Part shown: one piece after another, positions 44,457 to 55,507 of the stretch
Layout: every line of letters starts with the position of its first letter
Position numbering within the stretch: the first letter of the stretch is position 1
Translations under genes and position numbers: made by a program
The notes under the pieces: generated by a model
Told to the model about the DNA's origin: nothing
Seen by the model: only the letters and a program-made list of their open reading frames with translations
Database searches by the model: none
Assembly: GCF_001983175.1 (NCBI RefSeq)
Contig: NZ_MNPW01000006.1
Span: 1 to 64,000, forward strand
Origin: Pseudomonas cedrina subsp. cedrina
GTDB lineage: Bacteria; Pseudomonadota; Gammaproteobacteria; Pseudomonadales; Pseudomonadaceae
DNA length: 64,000 bases
Direction of reading: 5' to 3'

Positions 44457-45098
44457 ATGCGCAACACCATCGCCGGCATCCAGATCCCCGATAGCGCCCT
44501 GGCCAGGGCCACCACCGAATACATCCGCGATGTCGAATCCGACCTGCTCTATCACCACTCCCGCCGGGTGTTCCTGTTCGGCGCGTTGAGCGGTGAGCGC
44601 CAACAGTTCGCCTACAACCCGGAGCTGCTTTATGTCGGCGCGATGTTCCATGACCTGGGCCTGGTCGAAGGCCACCGCAGCGACGACCAGCGGTTTGAAG
44701 TCGACGGCGCCAACGCGGCCGCAGCCTTCCTCAAGCCTTACGGGCTGAGCGATGACGATATCGAGCAAGTGTGGCTGTCCATCGCGCTGCACACCACGCC
44801 AGGCGTGCCGCAGCATCTGCGGCCGACCGTGGCGCTGGTGACTGCCGGGGTGGAGATGGATGTGCTGGGCATGGACTACGCTGCGTTTTCCAGCGTGCAG
44901 CGCGAAGCCGTGGTGCATGCGCATCCACGCGGTGAAGGGTTCAAGGAGTGCATAATCTGCGCCTTCGCCGACGGCTTGCGCCATCGCCCGCAGACCACGT
45001 TTGGCAACGTGAAGACCGATGTGCTGGTGGATCAGGAGCCGGGGTTCAAGCCGATGAACTTTGTGGAGGTGATTCGCAAGTCGCCGTGGGCGGCTTAA
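44457..45098 (+). CDS. HD-domain phosphohydrolase (cyanamide hydratase-like)
   Basis: 213 aa from ATG 44457, with AGAGGAG just upstream; the longer frame runs through a REPIN. The metal motif is HSRR (His34) and MFHDLG (His65-Asp66), with more histidines at residues 73 and about 100 (SIALHTTPG). The layout resembles the cyanamide hydratase/HD family of metal hydrolases. Substrate unknown. A hairpin repeat follows the stop codon and separates it from the spu operon. Confidence 0.8.
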   Translation: MRNTIAGIQIPDSALARATTEYIRDVESDLLYHHSRRVFLFGALSGERQQFAYNPELLYVGAMFHDLGLVEGHRSDDQRFEVDGANAAAAFLKPYGLSDDDIEQVWLSIALHTTPGVPQHLRPTVALVTAGVEMDVLGMDYAAFSSVQREAVVHAHPRGEGFKECIICAFADGLRHRPQTTFGNVKTDVLVDQEPGFKPMNFVEVIRKSPWAA

Positions 45099-45107
45099 CT
45101 GACGTTA

Positions 45108-45219
45108 ATCGTTCCCACGCTCTGCGTGAGAATGCAGCCCAGGACGCTCCGCGTCCGCTTCTAAAAGCGTGACGCAGAGCGTCACAGGAGGCGTTACCAC
45201 GCGGAGCGTGGGAACGATC
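45108..45219. repeat. 112-bp nested hairpin repeat, copy B
   Basis: Same family as 3548-3660: it starts ATCGTTCCCACGCTCTGCG, has an inner GGACGCTCCGCGTCC / GTGACGCAGAGCGTCAC pairing and closes with the complementary GCGGAGCGTGGGAACGAT. It lies between the HD gene and the 3' end of spuH, where it may end or stabilise transcripts. Confidence 0.8.
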
Positions 45220-45235
45220 AACCCTGCTTCATCAG

Positions 45236-46120
45236 TTAGACCGGTGCAGGCGCGCGGCGCTTGTCCGGCTGCTGCCAACCGTCGGCAGCCGCTTCTTCGA
45301 TCGCTTGCTGGATGGCCTTCTTGCGGTGTTCCTCGGCACGGCGGCTGAAGAACCACACCAGGAAGGTCACCAACGACACCGCCAGCAGGATCAGGCTGGC
45401 CACGGCGTTGATCTCGGGTTTAACCCCAAGGCGCACCGCCGAGAACACTTCCATCGGCAACGTCGTCGACCCCGGCCCCGAGACGAAACTGGCCAGTACC
45501 AGGTCGTCCAGGGACAGCGCGAACGACATCATGCCGCCCGCCGCCAATGACGGTGCGATCATCGGAATGGTGATCAGGAAGAACACCTTCCACGGCCGCG
45601 CGCCCAGGTCCATCGCCGCTTCTTCGATCGACAGGTCCAGCTCACGCAGGCGCGCCGACACCACCACCGCCACATAGGCCGCACAGAACGTCGTGTGGGC
45701 GATCCAGATGGTGACGATGCCACGCTCCTGGGGCCAGCCGATCATCTGCGCCATGGCCACGAACAGCAGCAACAGCGACAGACCGGTGATCACTTCCGGC
45801 ATCACCAGCGGCGCCGTCACCAGGCCCCCGAACAGCGTGCGGCCCTTGAACTGGCTGATGCGCGTCAACACGAATGCCGCCAGCGTACCCAGGGCGACCG
45901 CGGCCACCGCCGTGTAGCAGGCGATTTCCAGCGAACGCGCCACCGAGCCCATCAACTGGGTGTTGTCCAGCAGGCCCACGTACCACTTGATCGACCAGCC
46001 GCCCCACACCGTCACCAGCTTGGACTCGTTGAACGAGTAGATCACCAGGATCAGCATCGGCAAGTAGATGAACAACAACCCCACGACCAGCATGAAGCTG
46101 GAGAAACGAAAGCGTTTCAT
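45236..46120 (-). CDS. spuH: Polyamine ABC transporter permease SpuH (PotI-like)
   Basis: 294 aa with six membrane helices and the permease EAA loop (EAAMDLGARPWKVFFLITIPM, about residue 157). The C-terminus is basic and extends beyond the PotI core. It forms the translocation channel with SpuG for spermidine and putrescine. Its start overlaps the spuG stop by 4 bp (ATGA). It is the last gene of the operon. Confidence 0.92.
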   Translation of the reverse strand: MKRFRFSSFMLVVGLLFIYLPMLILVIYSFNESKLVTVWGGWSIKWYVGLLDNTQLMGSVARSLEIACYTAVAAVALGTLAAFVLTRISQFKGRTLFGGLVTAPLVMPEVITGLSLLLLFVAMAQMIGWPQERGIVTIWIAHTTFCAAYVAVVVSARLRELDLSIEEAAMDLGARPWKVFFLITIPMIAPSLAAGGMMSFALSLDDLVLASFVSGPGSTTLPMEVFSAVRLGVKPEINAVASLILLAVSLVTFLVWFFSRRAEEHRKKAIQQAIEEAAADGWQQPDKRRAPAPV

Positions 46121-47037
46121 ATCTTGCCCTCCAGCTCTTTGGCCTGGCTGCGGTTGAACAGGATGATCGGCACGATCAGGATCGCCAGCATCACCACCGC
46201 CAGGGCGGACGCCACCGGCCAGTCACGGTTGTTGAAGAATTCCTGCCACAACACTTTACCGATCATCAGGGTTTCCGGGCCGCCGAGCAGTTCCGGGATC
46301 ACGAACTCGCCCACTACCGGGATGAAGACCAGCATGCACCCGGCGATGATGCCGTTCTTGGACAGCGGCACGGTGATCTTCCAGAAGCTGTTGAAGGTGC
46401 TCGAGCCCAGGTCGGAAGCGGCCTCCAGCAGGCTTTGGTCGTGCTTCACCAGGTTGGCGTACAGCGGCAGGATCATGAACGGCAGGTACGAATAGACCAC
46501 GCCGATATACACCGCAATATTGGTGTTGAGGATCTGCAGCGGTTCGTTGATCAGCCCCATGGACATCAGGAAGCCATTGAGCAGACCGTTGTTGCTCAGG
46601 ATGCCCATCCACGCATAGACGCGGATCAGGATCGCGGTCCAGGTCGGCATCATGATCAGCAGCACCAGCACGGTCTGCATCTCTTTGCGCGCAGTAGCAA
46701 TGGCGTAGGCCATCGGGTAGCCGATCAGCAGGCACAACAGCGTGCTGAAGAACGCCATCTTCAGCGAGCCCAGGTACGCGGAGATGTACAGGTCGTCGCC
46801 GGCCAGCAGTTGGTAGTTGGCCAGGTTCAGCACCAGTTGCAGCTTTTGCTCAACGTAGGTGTAGATCTCGGTGTAGGGCGGAATCGCCACATCGGCTTCG
46901 GCAAAGCTGATTTTCAGCACGATGAAAAACGGCAGTGCGAAAAATAGGAACAGCCACAGGAACGGAATCCCGATGACCACCTGCTTGCCGGTGGGGACGA
47001 TGCGATCCAAGCGCCGCTTGAACTTCTTCATGTTCAT
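46117..47037 (-). CDS. spuG: Polyamine ABC transporter permease SpuG (PotH-like)
   Basis: 306 aa from ATG 47037, which overlaps the spuF stop as ATGA; another ATG at 47031 is possible. Six to seven hydrophobic segments and an EAA-type loop (EAASDLGSSTFNSFWKITVPLSKNG) are present. It is the partner permease of SpuH in the spermidine/putrescine importer. Confidence 0.92.
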   Translation of the reverse strand: MNMKKFKRRLDRIVPTGKQVVIGIPFLWLFLFFALPFFIVLKISFAEADVAIPPYTEIYTYVEQKLQLVLNLANYQLLAGDDLYISAYLGSLKMAFFSTLLCLLIGYPMAYAIATARKEMQTVLVLLIMMPTWTAILIRVYAWMGILSNNGLLNGFLMSMGLINEPLQILNTNIAVYIGVVYSYLPFMILPLYANLVKHDQSLLEAASDLGSSTFNSFWKITVPLSKNGIIAGCMLVFIPVVGEFVIPELLGGPETLMIGKVLWQEFFNNRDWPVASALAVVMLAILIVPIILFNRSQAKELEGKI

Positions 47038-48176
47038 GAGCGAAGTACCACGCCGCTGTCGTCTTCCCACCACACGTAGACCTGGTCACCCCAGGTCGGA
47101 CGCTGGCCACGGCGCTCGGCGTTGGCGACGAAGGACTGCACCAGCTTGCCGCTCGGCAGCTCCACGTAGAACACCGAGTGGCCGCCCAGGTACGCGATGT
47201 CATGCACCTTGCCGCTGGACCAGTTGTGCTCGCAGGTCGGCATTTGGGTGGTGACCAGCAGCTTTTCCGGGCGAATCGCGTAGGTCACCGACTTGTCTTC
47301 CACCGCGGTGGCGATGCCGTAGCCGACGTAGATGTCGCGGTCCAGGTCCGGGCACTTGAGCACCGCATGGCCTTCGGCGTCATCCACCACTTGGGTGTCG
47401 AAAATATTGACGTTGCCGATGAACTCGCACACCAGGCGGCTGGTGGGTGTTTCGTAGATATCGACCGGGCTGCCGATCTGCGCGATCCAGCCCAGGTGCA
47501 TGATCGCGATGCGCTCGGCCATGGTCATGGCCTCTTCCTGGTCGTGGGTCACCATCACGCAGGTCACGCCGACGCGTTCGATGATCTCCACCAGCTCAAG
47601 CTGCATCTGCGAACGCAGTTTCTTGTCGAGGGCGCCCATCGGCTCATCGAGCAGCAGCAGTTTCGGGCGCTTGGCCAGAGAGCGGGCCAGGGCCACACGC
47701 TGGCGCTGGCCGCCGGACAACTGGTGCGGCTTGCGCTTGGCGTACTGACTCATCTGCACCAGCTTGAGCATCTCGGCCACACGGGCGTCGACCTCGGCCT
47801 TGGGGATCTTGTCCTGTTGCAGGCCGAAGGCGATGTTCTGCGCCACGGTCATGTGCGGGAACAAGGCGTAGGACTGGAACATCATGTTGATCGGCCGCTC
47901 GTAGGGCGGCATATCGGTGATGTCCACCCCGTCTAGGTAGATGCGGCCTTCAGTCGGGCGCTCGAAGCCTGCGAGCATACGCAGCAAGGTGGACTTGCCC
48001 GAACCCGAACCGCCGAGCAGGGCGAAGATTTCGCCTTTCTTGATTTCCAGGGACACGTCGTCCACGGCAATCGTCTCGTCGAACTTCTTCGTGACCCGGT
48101 CGATTTTGACCAGCACCTTTTTCGGTGTCTGGTCGCCCTCGAGGGCTTTCTTATAGGCGCCGGAGGCAACTGCCAT
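47034..48176 (-). CDS. spuF: Polyamine ABC transporter ATPase SpuF (PotG-like)
   Basis: 380 aa. Walker A is GGSGSGKST, the signature LSGGQRQRVALARSLA, Walker B LLLLDEPMGALD and the H-loop MVTHDQEEA. A C-terminal TOBE region (about 270-380) completes the PotA/PotG type. It drives polyamine import through SpuGH. The gap to spuE is 62 bp. Confidence 0.94.
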   Translation of the reverse strand: MAVASGAYKKALEGDQTPKKVLVKIDRVTKKFDETIAVDDVSLEIKKGEIFALLGGSGSGKSTLLRMLAGFERPTEGRIYLDGVDITDMPPYERPINMMFQSYALFPHMTVAQNIAFGLQQDKIPKAEVDARVAEMLKLVQMSQYAKRKPHQLSGGQRQRVALARSLAKRPKLLLLDEPMGALDKKLRSQMQLELVEIIERVGVTCVMVTHDQEEAMTMAERIAIMHLGWIAQIGSPVDIYETPTSRLVCEFIGNVNIFDTQVVDDAEGHAVLKCPDLDRDIYVGYGIATAVEDKSVTYAIRPEKLLVTTQMPTCEHNWSSGKVHDIAYLGGHSVFYVELPSGKLVQSFVANAERRGQRPTWGDQVYVWWEDDSGVVLRS

Positions 48177-48238
48177 TTACGAAACTCCCAACAAATTTGC
48201 AGTCCGCCCCAGGTGAGCGAACTTGGATAGTTTGAGCC

Positions 48239-49360
<1,122 letters not shown>

Positions 49361-49442
49361 TTAAAGTTGTTGCCCGGCAACAAAACCGGCGCGCAACTTA
49401 CCCTCGATAAACCGATCCGGCAAAACTTTCTGTCATTTAATT

Positions 49443-49541
49443 GTAGGAGCGAGCTTGCTCGCGAAGGTCGTCAACGATCATGCGGGGCATCAGGCACCCC
49501 GCAGCGCTCTTGAATTTTTCGCGAGCAAGCTCGCTCCTACA
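49443..49541. repeat. REPIN of a second class
   Basis: Inverted arms GTAGGAGCGAGCTTGCTCGC (49443) and GCGAGCAAGCTCGCTCCTAC (49521). The sequence differs from the common GTGGGAGCTGGC class in this window. It lies between spuD and spuE inside the operon and may uncouple expression of the abundant binding proteins. Confidence 0.83.
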
Positions 49542-49552
49542 GGTTTTTTGCG

Positions 49553-50662
49553 TTACTTGCCGGATTTGATCTTGGTCCAGCTGCGTGTCATTTCACGCTG
49601 GGTTGCAGCCGGCAAATCAGCAATGGCGTAGAGCTTGGCCTGCACATCCGCTGGCGGGTAGATGCCCGGGTCGCTGGTGATGTCTTTGTCGACCAGTGCG
49701 GTAGCCTTCTCGTTACCGTTCGGGAAACGCACGCTGTCGGTGATCGAAGCCATCACTTCTGGCTTGAGCAGGTAGTTCATGAACGTGTAGGCGGCGTCGA
49801 CGTTTTCGGCATCTTTAGGGATGGCGACCATGTCGAAGAAGCTACCGGCGCCTTCTTTCGGAATGTCGTAGGCCACTTTCACCTTGCCGCCGGCTTCAGC
49901 CGCGCGGGACTTGGCCTGCTGGATGTCACCCGAGTAACCCACGGCTACGCAGATGTTGCCGTTGGCCAGGTCGGAGATGTACTTGGACGAGTGGAAGTAA
50001 CCGATCGAAGGACGGATCTTGAGGAACAACGCCTCGGCTTGCTTCAAGTCGTCTTTTTTCTGGCTGTCGGTTGGCAGGCCGAGGTAATGCAAGGCGATCG
50101 GCAGCATTTCGGTGGGCGAATCGAGGAAGCTCACGCCGCAGCTCTTGAGCTTGGCGATGTTCTCCGGCTTGAGCAGCACGTCCCACGAATCGATCTTGTC
50201 CACGCCCAGCGCGGCCTTGACCTTCTCCGGGTTGTAGCCGATGCCGATCGAACCCCACATGTACGGGAAGGCATGCTTATTGTCCGGGTCGCTGACCGAC
50301 ACGGCTTTAAGCAGGGACTTGTTCAGGTTGCCATAGTTGGACAGCTTGGACTTGTCCAGCTCCTGGTAGACGCCGGCCTTGATCTGCTTGGCCAGAAAGT
50401 TGTTCGACGGCACGACGATGTCGTAGCCGGACTTGCCCGCCAGCAGCTTGGCTTCCAGGGTTTCGTTGCTGTCGAAAACGTCATACACCACCTTGATGCC
50501 CGACTCTTTCTCAAAGTTGGCGATGGTGTCCGGTGCGATGTAGTCGGACCAGTTGTACACATGCAGCACTTTATCGTCTGCCTGCACCGCGCCCGCCATT
50601 GCGCCCATCAGGGACAAGGCGAGGAGGGTCTTGCCGGCGTTCTTCAAACCTGATGCCTTCAT
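49553..50662 (-). CDS. spuD: Putrescine-binding periplasmic protein SpuD
   Basis: 369 aa from ATG 50662 ([14 protein letters not shown]). A signal peptide ends near residue 28 (VQA-DD). PotF-family segments [29 protein letters not shown] and [12 protein letters not shown] are present. Phe275 in GAGSFFDM matches the Phe of PAO1 SpuD that goes with putrescine preference. About 60 percent similar by eye to SpuE, from which it is separated by a REPIN. Confidence 0.92.
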   Translation of the reverse strand: MKASGLKNAGKTLLALSLMGAMAGAVQADDKVLHVYNWSDYIAPDTIANFEKESGIKVVYDVFDSNETLEAKLLAGKSGYDIVVPSNNFLAKQIKAGVYQELDKSKLSNYGNLNKSLLKAVSVSDPDNKHAFPYMWGSIGIGYNPEKVKAALGVDKIDSWDVLLKPENIAKLKSCGVSFLDSPTEMLPIALHYLGLPTDSQKKDDLKQAEALFLKIRPSIGYFHSSKYISDLANGNICVAVGYSGDIQQAKSRAAEAGGKVKVAYDIPKEGAGSFFDMVAIPKDAENVDAAYTFMNYLLKPEVMASITDSVRFPNGNEKATALVDKDITSDPGIYPPADVQAKLYAIADLPAATQREMTRSWTKIKSGK

Positions 50663-50731
50663 TTGGTGATGCTCCAATTTTTTCTTTATTAGCCACAGCC
50701 TGCGTTATTTGCCGCAGGCGCAGACTAGCAC

Positions 50732-52096
50732 TTAGCCCTGCAATGCCGCCAAGGTCAGGTCCAGGCATGTACGCGCCTTGGTCACCAACTCGTCGATTTC
50801 GGTCTTGCTGATCACCAGTGGCGGCGAAATGATCATGGTGTCGCCCACCGCGCGCATGATCAGGCCGTTATTGAAGCAGAAATTGCGGCAAATCATACCC
50901 ACGCCTTTGCCGTCATAACGCTTGCGCGTGGCTTTGTCCTGCACCAGTTCAATCGCCCCGAGCATACCCACGCCGCGCACTTCGCCCACCAGTGGATGAT
51001 CCGCCAGTTCCCTCAGACGCTTCTGCAAATACGGTGCCGTTTCGTCGTGAACGCGGCTGATGATCTTTTCATCGCGCATGATGCGGATGTTTTCCAGCGC
51101 CACCGCAGCGGCCACCGGGTGGCCGGAGTAGGTGAAGCCGTGGTTGAAATCACCGCCTTCGTTCAGTACGGCCACCACTTCATCGCGCACGATCAGGCCA
51201 CCCATGGGGATGTAACCCGAGGTCAGGCCCTTGGCGATGGTCATCATGTGGGGCTTGAGGTCGTAGAAATCGCTACCGAACCACTCACCGGTGCGGCCGA
51301 AACCGCAGATCACTTCATCGGCGACAAACAGAATGTCGTACTTGGCGAGGATTTCCTTGATGCGCGGCCAGTAGGTCGCAGGCGGAACGATCACGCCACC
51401 GGCGCCCTGGATCGGCTCGGCAATAAAGGCACCGACGCTGTCCACGCCCAGTTCCAGGATCTTTTCTTCCAACTGGTTGGCCGCCCAGATGCCGAACTCG
51501 TCGGGGCTCATGTCGCCGCCTTCGCCAAACCAGTACGGCTGGGCGATGTGGCAGATGCCCGGGATCGGCAGGTCGCCCTGCTCATGCATGTAGGTCATGC
51601 CGCCCAGGCTGGCGCCGGCCACGGTGGAGCCGTGGTAGCCGTTCTTGCGGCTGATGATGGTTTTCTTGTCGGGCTGGCCCTTGATCGCCCAGTAGTGGCG
51701 GACCATGCGCAACATCGTGTCGTTGCCTTCGGAGCCGGAACCGGTGAAAAACACGTGGTTCATGCCGGCAGGCGCGATATCGGAAATGGCCTTGGCCAGT
51801 TCCAGCACCGGCGGGTGAGCGGTCTGGAAGAACAGGTTGTAATACGGCAGTTCTTTCATCTGTTTGGCGGCGGCGTCAGCCAGTTCATCGCGACCGTAAC
51901 CGATCGCCACACACCACAGGCCGGCCATGCCGTCGAGGATCTTGTTGCCTTCGCTGTCCCACAGGTAAACGCCGTGGGCTTTGGTAATGATGCGTGGACC
52001 TTTCTCCTTCAATTGCTTGAAGTCGCTGAACGGCGCCAGGTGGTGATCGCTGCTCAAGGCTTGCCATTCACGGGTTTGCGGGTTGTTGCTGGACAT
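50732..52096 (-). CDS. spuC: Putrescine-pyruvate aminotransferase SpuC
   Basis: 454 aa class III aminotransferase. The PLP lysine is in TIAKGLTSGYIPMGG, the phosphate contacts in FTGSGSEGNDT and the aspartate in FVADEVICGFGRTG. A strong TAGGAG site lies before the ATG. It transfers the amino group of putrescine or related diamines to pyruvate in polyamine catabolism. It sits between spuB and spuD with gaps of about 58-70 bp, in the operon order known from PAO1. Confidence 0.93.
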   Translation of the reverse strand: MSSNNPQTREWQALSSDHHLAPFSDFKQLKEKGPRIITKAHGVYLWDSEGNKILDGMAGLWCVAIGYGRDELADAAAKQMKELPYYNLFFQTAHPPVLELAKAISDIAPAGMNHVFFTGSGSEGNDTMLRMVRHYWAIKGQPDKKTIISRKNGYHGSTVAGASLGGMTYMHEQGDLPIPGICHIAQPYWFGEGGDMSPDEFGIWAANQLEEKILELGVDSVGAFIAEPIQGAGGVIVPPATYWPRIKEILAKYDILFVADEVICGFGRTGEWFGSDFYDLKPHMMTIAKGLTSGYIPMGGLIVRDEVVAVLNEGGDFNHGFTYSGHPVAAAVALENIRIMRDEKIISRVHDETAPYLQKRLRELADHPLVGEVRGVGMLGAIELVQDKATRKRYDGKGVGMICRNFCFNNGLIMRAVGDTMIISPPLVISKTEIDELVTKARTCLDLTLAALQG

Positions 52097-52154
52097 ACCA
52101 ATCTCCTAGACTTTTCAGTGAAGGACGCGCTGTTCCCACAGCGCGCCCGGCGCA

Positions 52155-53513
52155 TCAGACGGCGAAGAGCAGGAATTCCCGCTCCCACGAACTGATCACG
52201 CGCTTGAAGTTTTCATGCTCGGCCCGCTTGACCGCGACGTAGCCTGTGATGAACTTCTGACCCAGGTATTTCTCGATGGTCTTGCTGTTTTCCATGCGCT
52301 CCAGAGCGTCTTCGATGGTCAACGGCAGGCGCAGGTTGCGGCGCTCGTAACCACGGCCCACCACCGGCGCGCTCGGGTTATGGCCTTCGACCATGCCGAT
52401 GTAGCCGCACAGCAGGCTGGCGGCAATCGCCAGGTACGGGTTGGCGTCAGCGCCCGGCAGGCGATTTTCCACCCGGCGGTTCTGCGGGCCGGCATCCGGT
52501 ACGCGCAGGCCGACGGTGCGGTTTTCTTCGCCCCACTCCACGTTCACCGGCGCCGAGGTGTCAGGCAGGAAGCGGCGGAACGAGTTCACGTTGGGGGCAA
52601 ACAACGGCAGCAATTCGGGAATGAATTTCTGCAGGCCGCCAATGTGGTTGAGGAACAGCTGGCTCATGCTCCCGTCTTCGTTGGAGAACACGTTCTTGCC
52701 GGTGGTGATGTCGATGATGCTCTGGTGCAAGTGCATCGCGCTGCCAGGCTCGCCGGTCATGGGCTTGGCCATGAAGGTGGCGGCCACGTTGTGCTTGAGC
52801 GCGGCTTCACGCATGGTGCGCTTGAACACCAGGATCTGGTCGGCCAGGGACAAGGCATCGCCGTGACGGAAGTTGATTTCCATCTGCGCGGTGCCGTCTT
52901 CATGAATCAGGGTATCGAGGTCCAGTTCCTGCAGTTCGCACCAGTCGTAGACGTCTTCGAACAAAGGGTCGAATTCGTTGGCCGCTTCTATAGAGAAGGA
53001 TTGGCGACCGGTCTCCGGGCGACCGGAACGGCCAATTGGCGGTTGCAGCGGAAAGTCCGGGTCTTCGCAGCGCTTGGTCAGGTAGAACTCCATCTCCGGC
53101 GCGACGATGGGCTGCCAGCCGCGATCAGCGTAGAGCTTGAGGACTTTCTTGAGCACGTTGCGCGGCGACAGCTCGATCGGGTTGCCTTGCTTGTCGTAGG
53201 TGTCGTGGATCACCTGGGCGGTCGGCTCGATGGCCCAGGGCACCAGGAACACCGCGTTCTGGTCGGGGCGGCAGATCATGTCGATGTCCGCCGGGTCGAG
53301 CAATTCGTAATAGATGTCGTCTTCGACATAGTCCCCGGTCACGGTCTGCAACAGAACGCTCTCGGGCAGGCGCATGCCTTTTTCGGCGATGAACTTGTTG
53401 GTCGGCGAGATCTTGCCCCGGGTGATACCGGTGAGGTCGCCAATCATGCATTCGACTTCTGTGATCTTGTGGTCTTTCAACCAATCGGTGAGCTGGTCGA
53501 GGTTGTTACTCAT
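52155..53513 (-). CDS. spuB: Gamma-glutamylpolyamine synthetase SpuB (glutamine synthetase family)
   Basis: 452 aa from ATG 53513 (MSNNLDQLTDWL), the length of PAO1 SpuB. Glutamine-synthetase landmarks: MEFYL metal ligands, the AKPMTGEPGSAMHLHQS region and the NRTVGLRVP and NRLPGADANPYLA ATP/glutamate contacts. It ligates glutamate to putrescine or other polyamines with ATP, the first step of the gamma-glutamyl route. It is the first gene of the spuBCDEFGH operon here; spuA is absent. Confidence 0.92.
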   Translation of the reverse strand: MSNNLDQLTDWLKDHKITEVECMIGDLTGITRGKISPTNKFIAEKGMRLPESVLLQTVTGDYVEDDIYYELLDPADIDMICRPDQNAVFLVPWAIEPTAQVIHDTYDKQGNPIELSPRNVLKKVLKLYADRGWQPIVAPEMEFYLTKRCEDPDFPLQPPIGRSGRPETGRQSFSIEAANEFDPLFEDVYDWCELQELDLDTLIHEDGTAQMEINFRHGDALSLADQILVFKRTMREAALKHNVAATFMAKPMTGEPGSAMHLHQSIIDITTGKNVFSNEDGSMSQLFLNHIGGLQKFIPELLPLFAPNVNSFRRFLPDTSAPVNVEWGEENRTVGLRVPDAGPQNRRVENRLPGADANPYLAIAASLLCGYIGMVEGHNPSAPVVGRGYERRNLRLPLTIEDALERMENSKTIEKYLGQKFITGYVAVKRAEHENFKRVISSWEREFLLFAV

Positions 53514-54110
53514 AAATGCCTCTGGGCTGGGTTTCCTGGCATCCATTAAAGGCCAGGCGTTGGTTGACGCAGCATCCGCGTCGTTTTTTCATTCAGGGTA
53601 GGAGCTTACCTGCCATTTGCTGCAACGTTGCATTCCTCACGCCAACGTTGTGCGTAATTTTGAGCAGCGTAGTGGGCTCAGGCGGTTCGGCGCAGAATGA
53701 GGAGGTAAAAAGAAGGTCGGCCCGGGCGTCAAGAATATTGGCCGGTTCGCGGGCATTTACGCGGGAAGGATGAACGGGTGACACAGCCTGTCTGGAGCAG
53801 GCCAAGACGCCAGGCGGCGGCAGGAGAAACATGAAACACCCCGGTATTATTGCTGTTATGGGTTTGAATCGAGCTTAGCCTTGTTCATTTTTTTACACAA
53901 CACCCCCGTAAAAAATACAACACGGGCCGCTCAAGCCTGCGAGTCCCAAGACCTTCAAACCCAAAAAACCGCCCCAAAAAGCCCCAAAAAAGCCTTCGTG
54001 GCGCTTTTTTAGGGCAAAAAAGCCCTCGCTTGACTTCGGCATGCCGTTCGGGTTGACTGAAACCAGAAAAGATCAATGATTGATATTTTTAACAACAAAG
54101 GTGTTGCATC
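53514..54110. promoter_or_regulatory. Divergent spuB/spuI intergenic region
   Basis: This 597-bp gap holds no convincing gene; two short open frames on the minus strand lack protein-like features. It must contain promoters for both divergent units. The right half is AT-rich close to spuI (54065-54105). A pair of A/T-flanked hairpins lies at 53986-54026 (see separate entry). In PAO1, spuA occupies the equivalent interval. Confidence 0.6.
53986..54026 (+). terminator. Terminator-like double hairpin upstream of spuI
   Basis: AAAAAAGC (53986-53993) pairs with GCTTTTTT (54003-54010), ending in a six-T run, followed at once by AGGGC-AAAAAA-GCCCT (54011-54026). The structure looks like a bidirectional intrinsic terminator about 85 bp upstream of spuI. 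If a promoter lies upstream of it, it could attenuate spuI; if not, it could insulate the two divergent units. Confidence 0.5.
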
Positions 54111-55487
54111 ATGTCGGTACCCCCGCGTGCCGTTCAGCTTAACGAAGCGAACGCGTTCCTTAAGGATCATCCTGAGGTTCTGTACGTAGACCTTCTAATT
54201 GCGGATATGAATGGTGTGGTGCGCGGCAAGCGCATCGAACGCACCAGCCTCCACAAGGTTTACGAGAAGGGCATTAACCTGCCTGCCTCTTTATTTGCCC
54301 TGGATATCAACGGCTCTACGGTGGAAAGCACCGGCCTGGGCCTGGACATCGGTGATGCTGACCGAATCTGTTATCCAATCCCCGACACCCTGTGCAATGA
54401 GCCTTGGCAAAAGCGCCCTACCGCGCAACTGCTGATGACCATGCACGAACTGGAAGGTGAACCCTTCTTCGCCGATCCGCGCGAAGTGCTCCGCCAAGTC
54501 GTCAGCAAGTTCGACGACATGGGCCTGACCATCTGCGCTGCCTTCGAACTCGAGTTCTACCTGATCGATCAGGAGAACGTGAATGGCCGCCCACAACCGC
54601 CGCGCTCGCCGATCTCGGGCAAACGCCCGCACTCGACACAGGTCTACCTGATCGACGACCTCGACGAATACGTCGACTGCCTCCAGGACATTCTGGAAGG
54701 CGCCAAGGAACAAGGCATCCCGGCCGACGCCATCGTCAAGGAAAGTGCCCCGGCGCAGTTCGAAGTGAACCTGCACCACGTGGCCGACCCGATCAAGGCC
54801 TGCGACTACGCCGTACTGCTCAAGCGCCTGATCAAGAACATCGCCTACGACCATGAGATGGACACCACCTTCATGGCCAAGCCTTACCCGGGCCAGGCAG
54901 GCAACGGTTTGCACGTACACATCTCCATTCTGGACAAGGACGGCAAGAATATCTTTGCCAGCGAGGATCCCGAGCAGAACGCCGCATTGCGTCACGCGAT
55001 CGGCGGTGTGCTCGAGACCCTGCCCGCCCAGATGGCGTTCCTGTGCCCTAACGTGAACTCCTACCGTCGTTTCGGCGCACAGTTCTACGTGCCGAACTCG
55101 CCGTGCTGGGGCCTGGATAACCGTACCGTGGCGATTCGCGTACCGACCGGCTCGTCCGATGCCGTACGTATCGAACACCGCGTGGCCGGCGCCGATGCCA
55201 ACCCTTACCTGCTGATGGCCTCGGTCCTGGCAGGCGTGCACCACGGTTTGACCAACAAGATCGAACCTGGCGCACCGGTGGAAGGCAACAGCTACGAGCA
55301 GAACGAACAAAGCCTGCCGAACAACCTGCGTGATGCACTGCGCGAGCTGGACGACAGCGAGGTGATGGCCAAGTACATCGATCCTAAATACATCGATATC
55401 TTTGTGGCCTGTAAGGAAAGTGAGCTGGAGGAGTTCGAACACTCCATCTCCGACCTTGAGTACAACTGGTACCTGCATACCGTGTAA
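54111..55487 (+). CDS. spuI: Gamma-glutamylpolyamine synthetase SpuI (glutamine synthetase family)
   Basis: 458 aa. Glutamine-synthetase family with FELEFYL metal ligands, TFMAKPYPGQAGNGLHVHIS, NRTVAIRVPTGSSDAVRIEHRVAGADANPY and the ADMNGVVRGKRIER N-terminal segment. It is clearly distinct from SpuB, and in PAO1 SpuI is one of several gamma-glutamylpolyamine synthetases. It is transcribed away from spuB and ends at a strong intrinsic terminator. Confidence 0.9.
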   Translation: MSVPPRAVQLNEANAFLKDHPEVLYVDLLIADMNGVVRGKRIERTSLHKVYEKGINLPASLFALDINGSTVESTGLGLDIGDADRICYPIPDTLCNEPWQKRPTAQLLMTMHELEGEPFFADPREVLRQVVSKFDDMGLTICAAFELEFYLIDQENVNGRPQPPRSPISGKRPHSTQVYLIDDLDEYVDCLQDILEGAKEQGIPADAIVKESAPAQFEVNLHHVADPIKACDYAVLLKRLIKNIAYDHEMDTTFMAKPYPGQAGNGLHVHISILDKDGKNIFASEDPEQNAALRHAIGGVLETLPAQMAFLCPNVNSYRRFGAQFYVPNSPCWGLDNRTVAIRVPTGSSDAVRIEHRVAGADANPYLLMASVLAGVHHGLTNKIEPGAPVEGNSYEQNEQSLPNNLRDALRELDDSEVMAKYIDPKYIDIFVACKESELEEFEHSISDLEYNWYLHTV

Positions 55488-55507
55488 GCGGTTGCAGCAG
55501 TAGAGGA

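Noticed and set aside
53593..54076. Two short minus-strand frames in the spuB/spuI gap as small genes
   Set aside because: No ribosome binding sites, no similarity to known small proteins, and a composition dictated by the hairpin and A-rich sequence.
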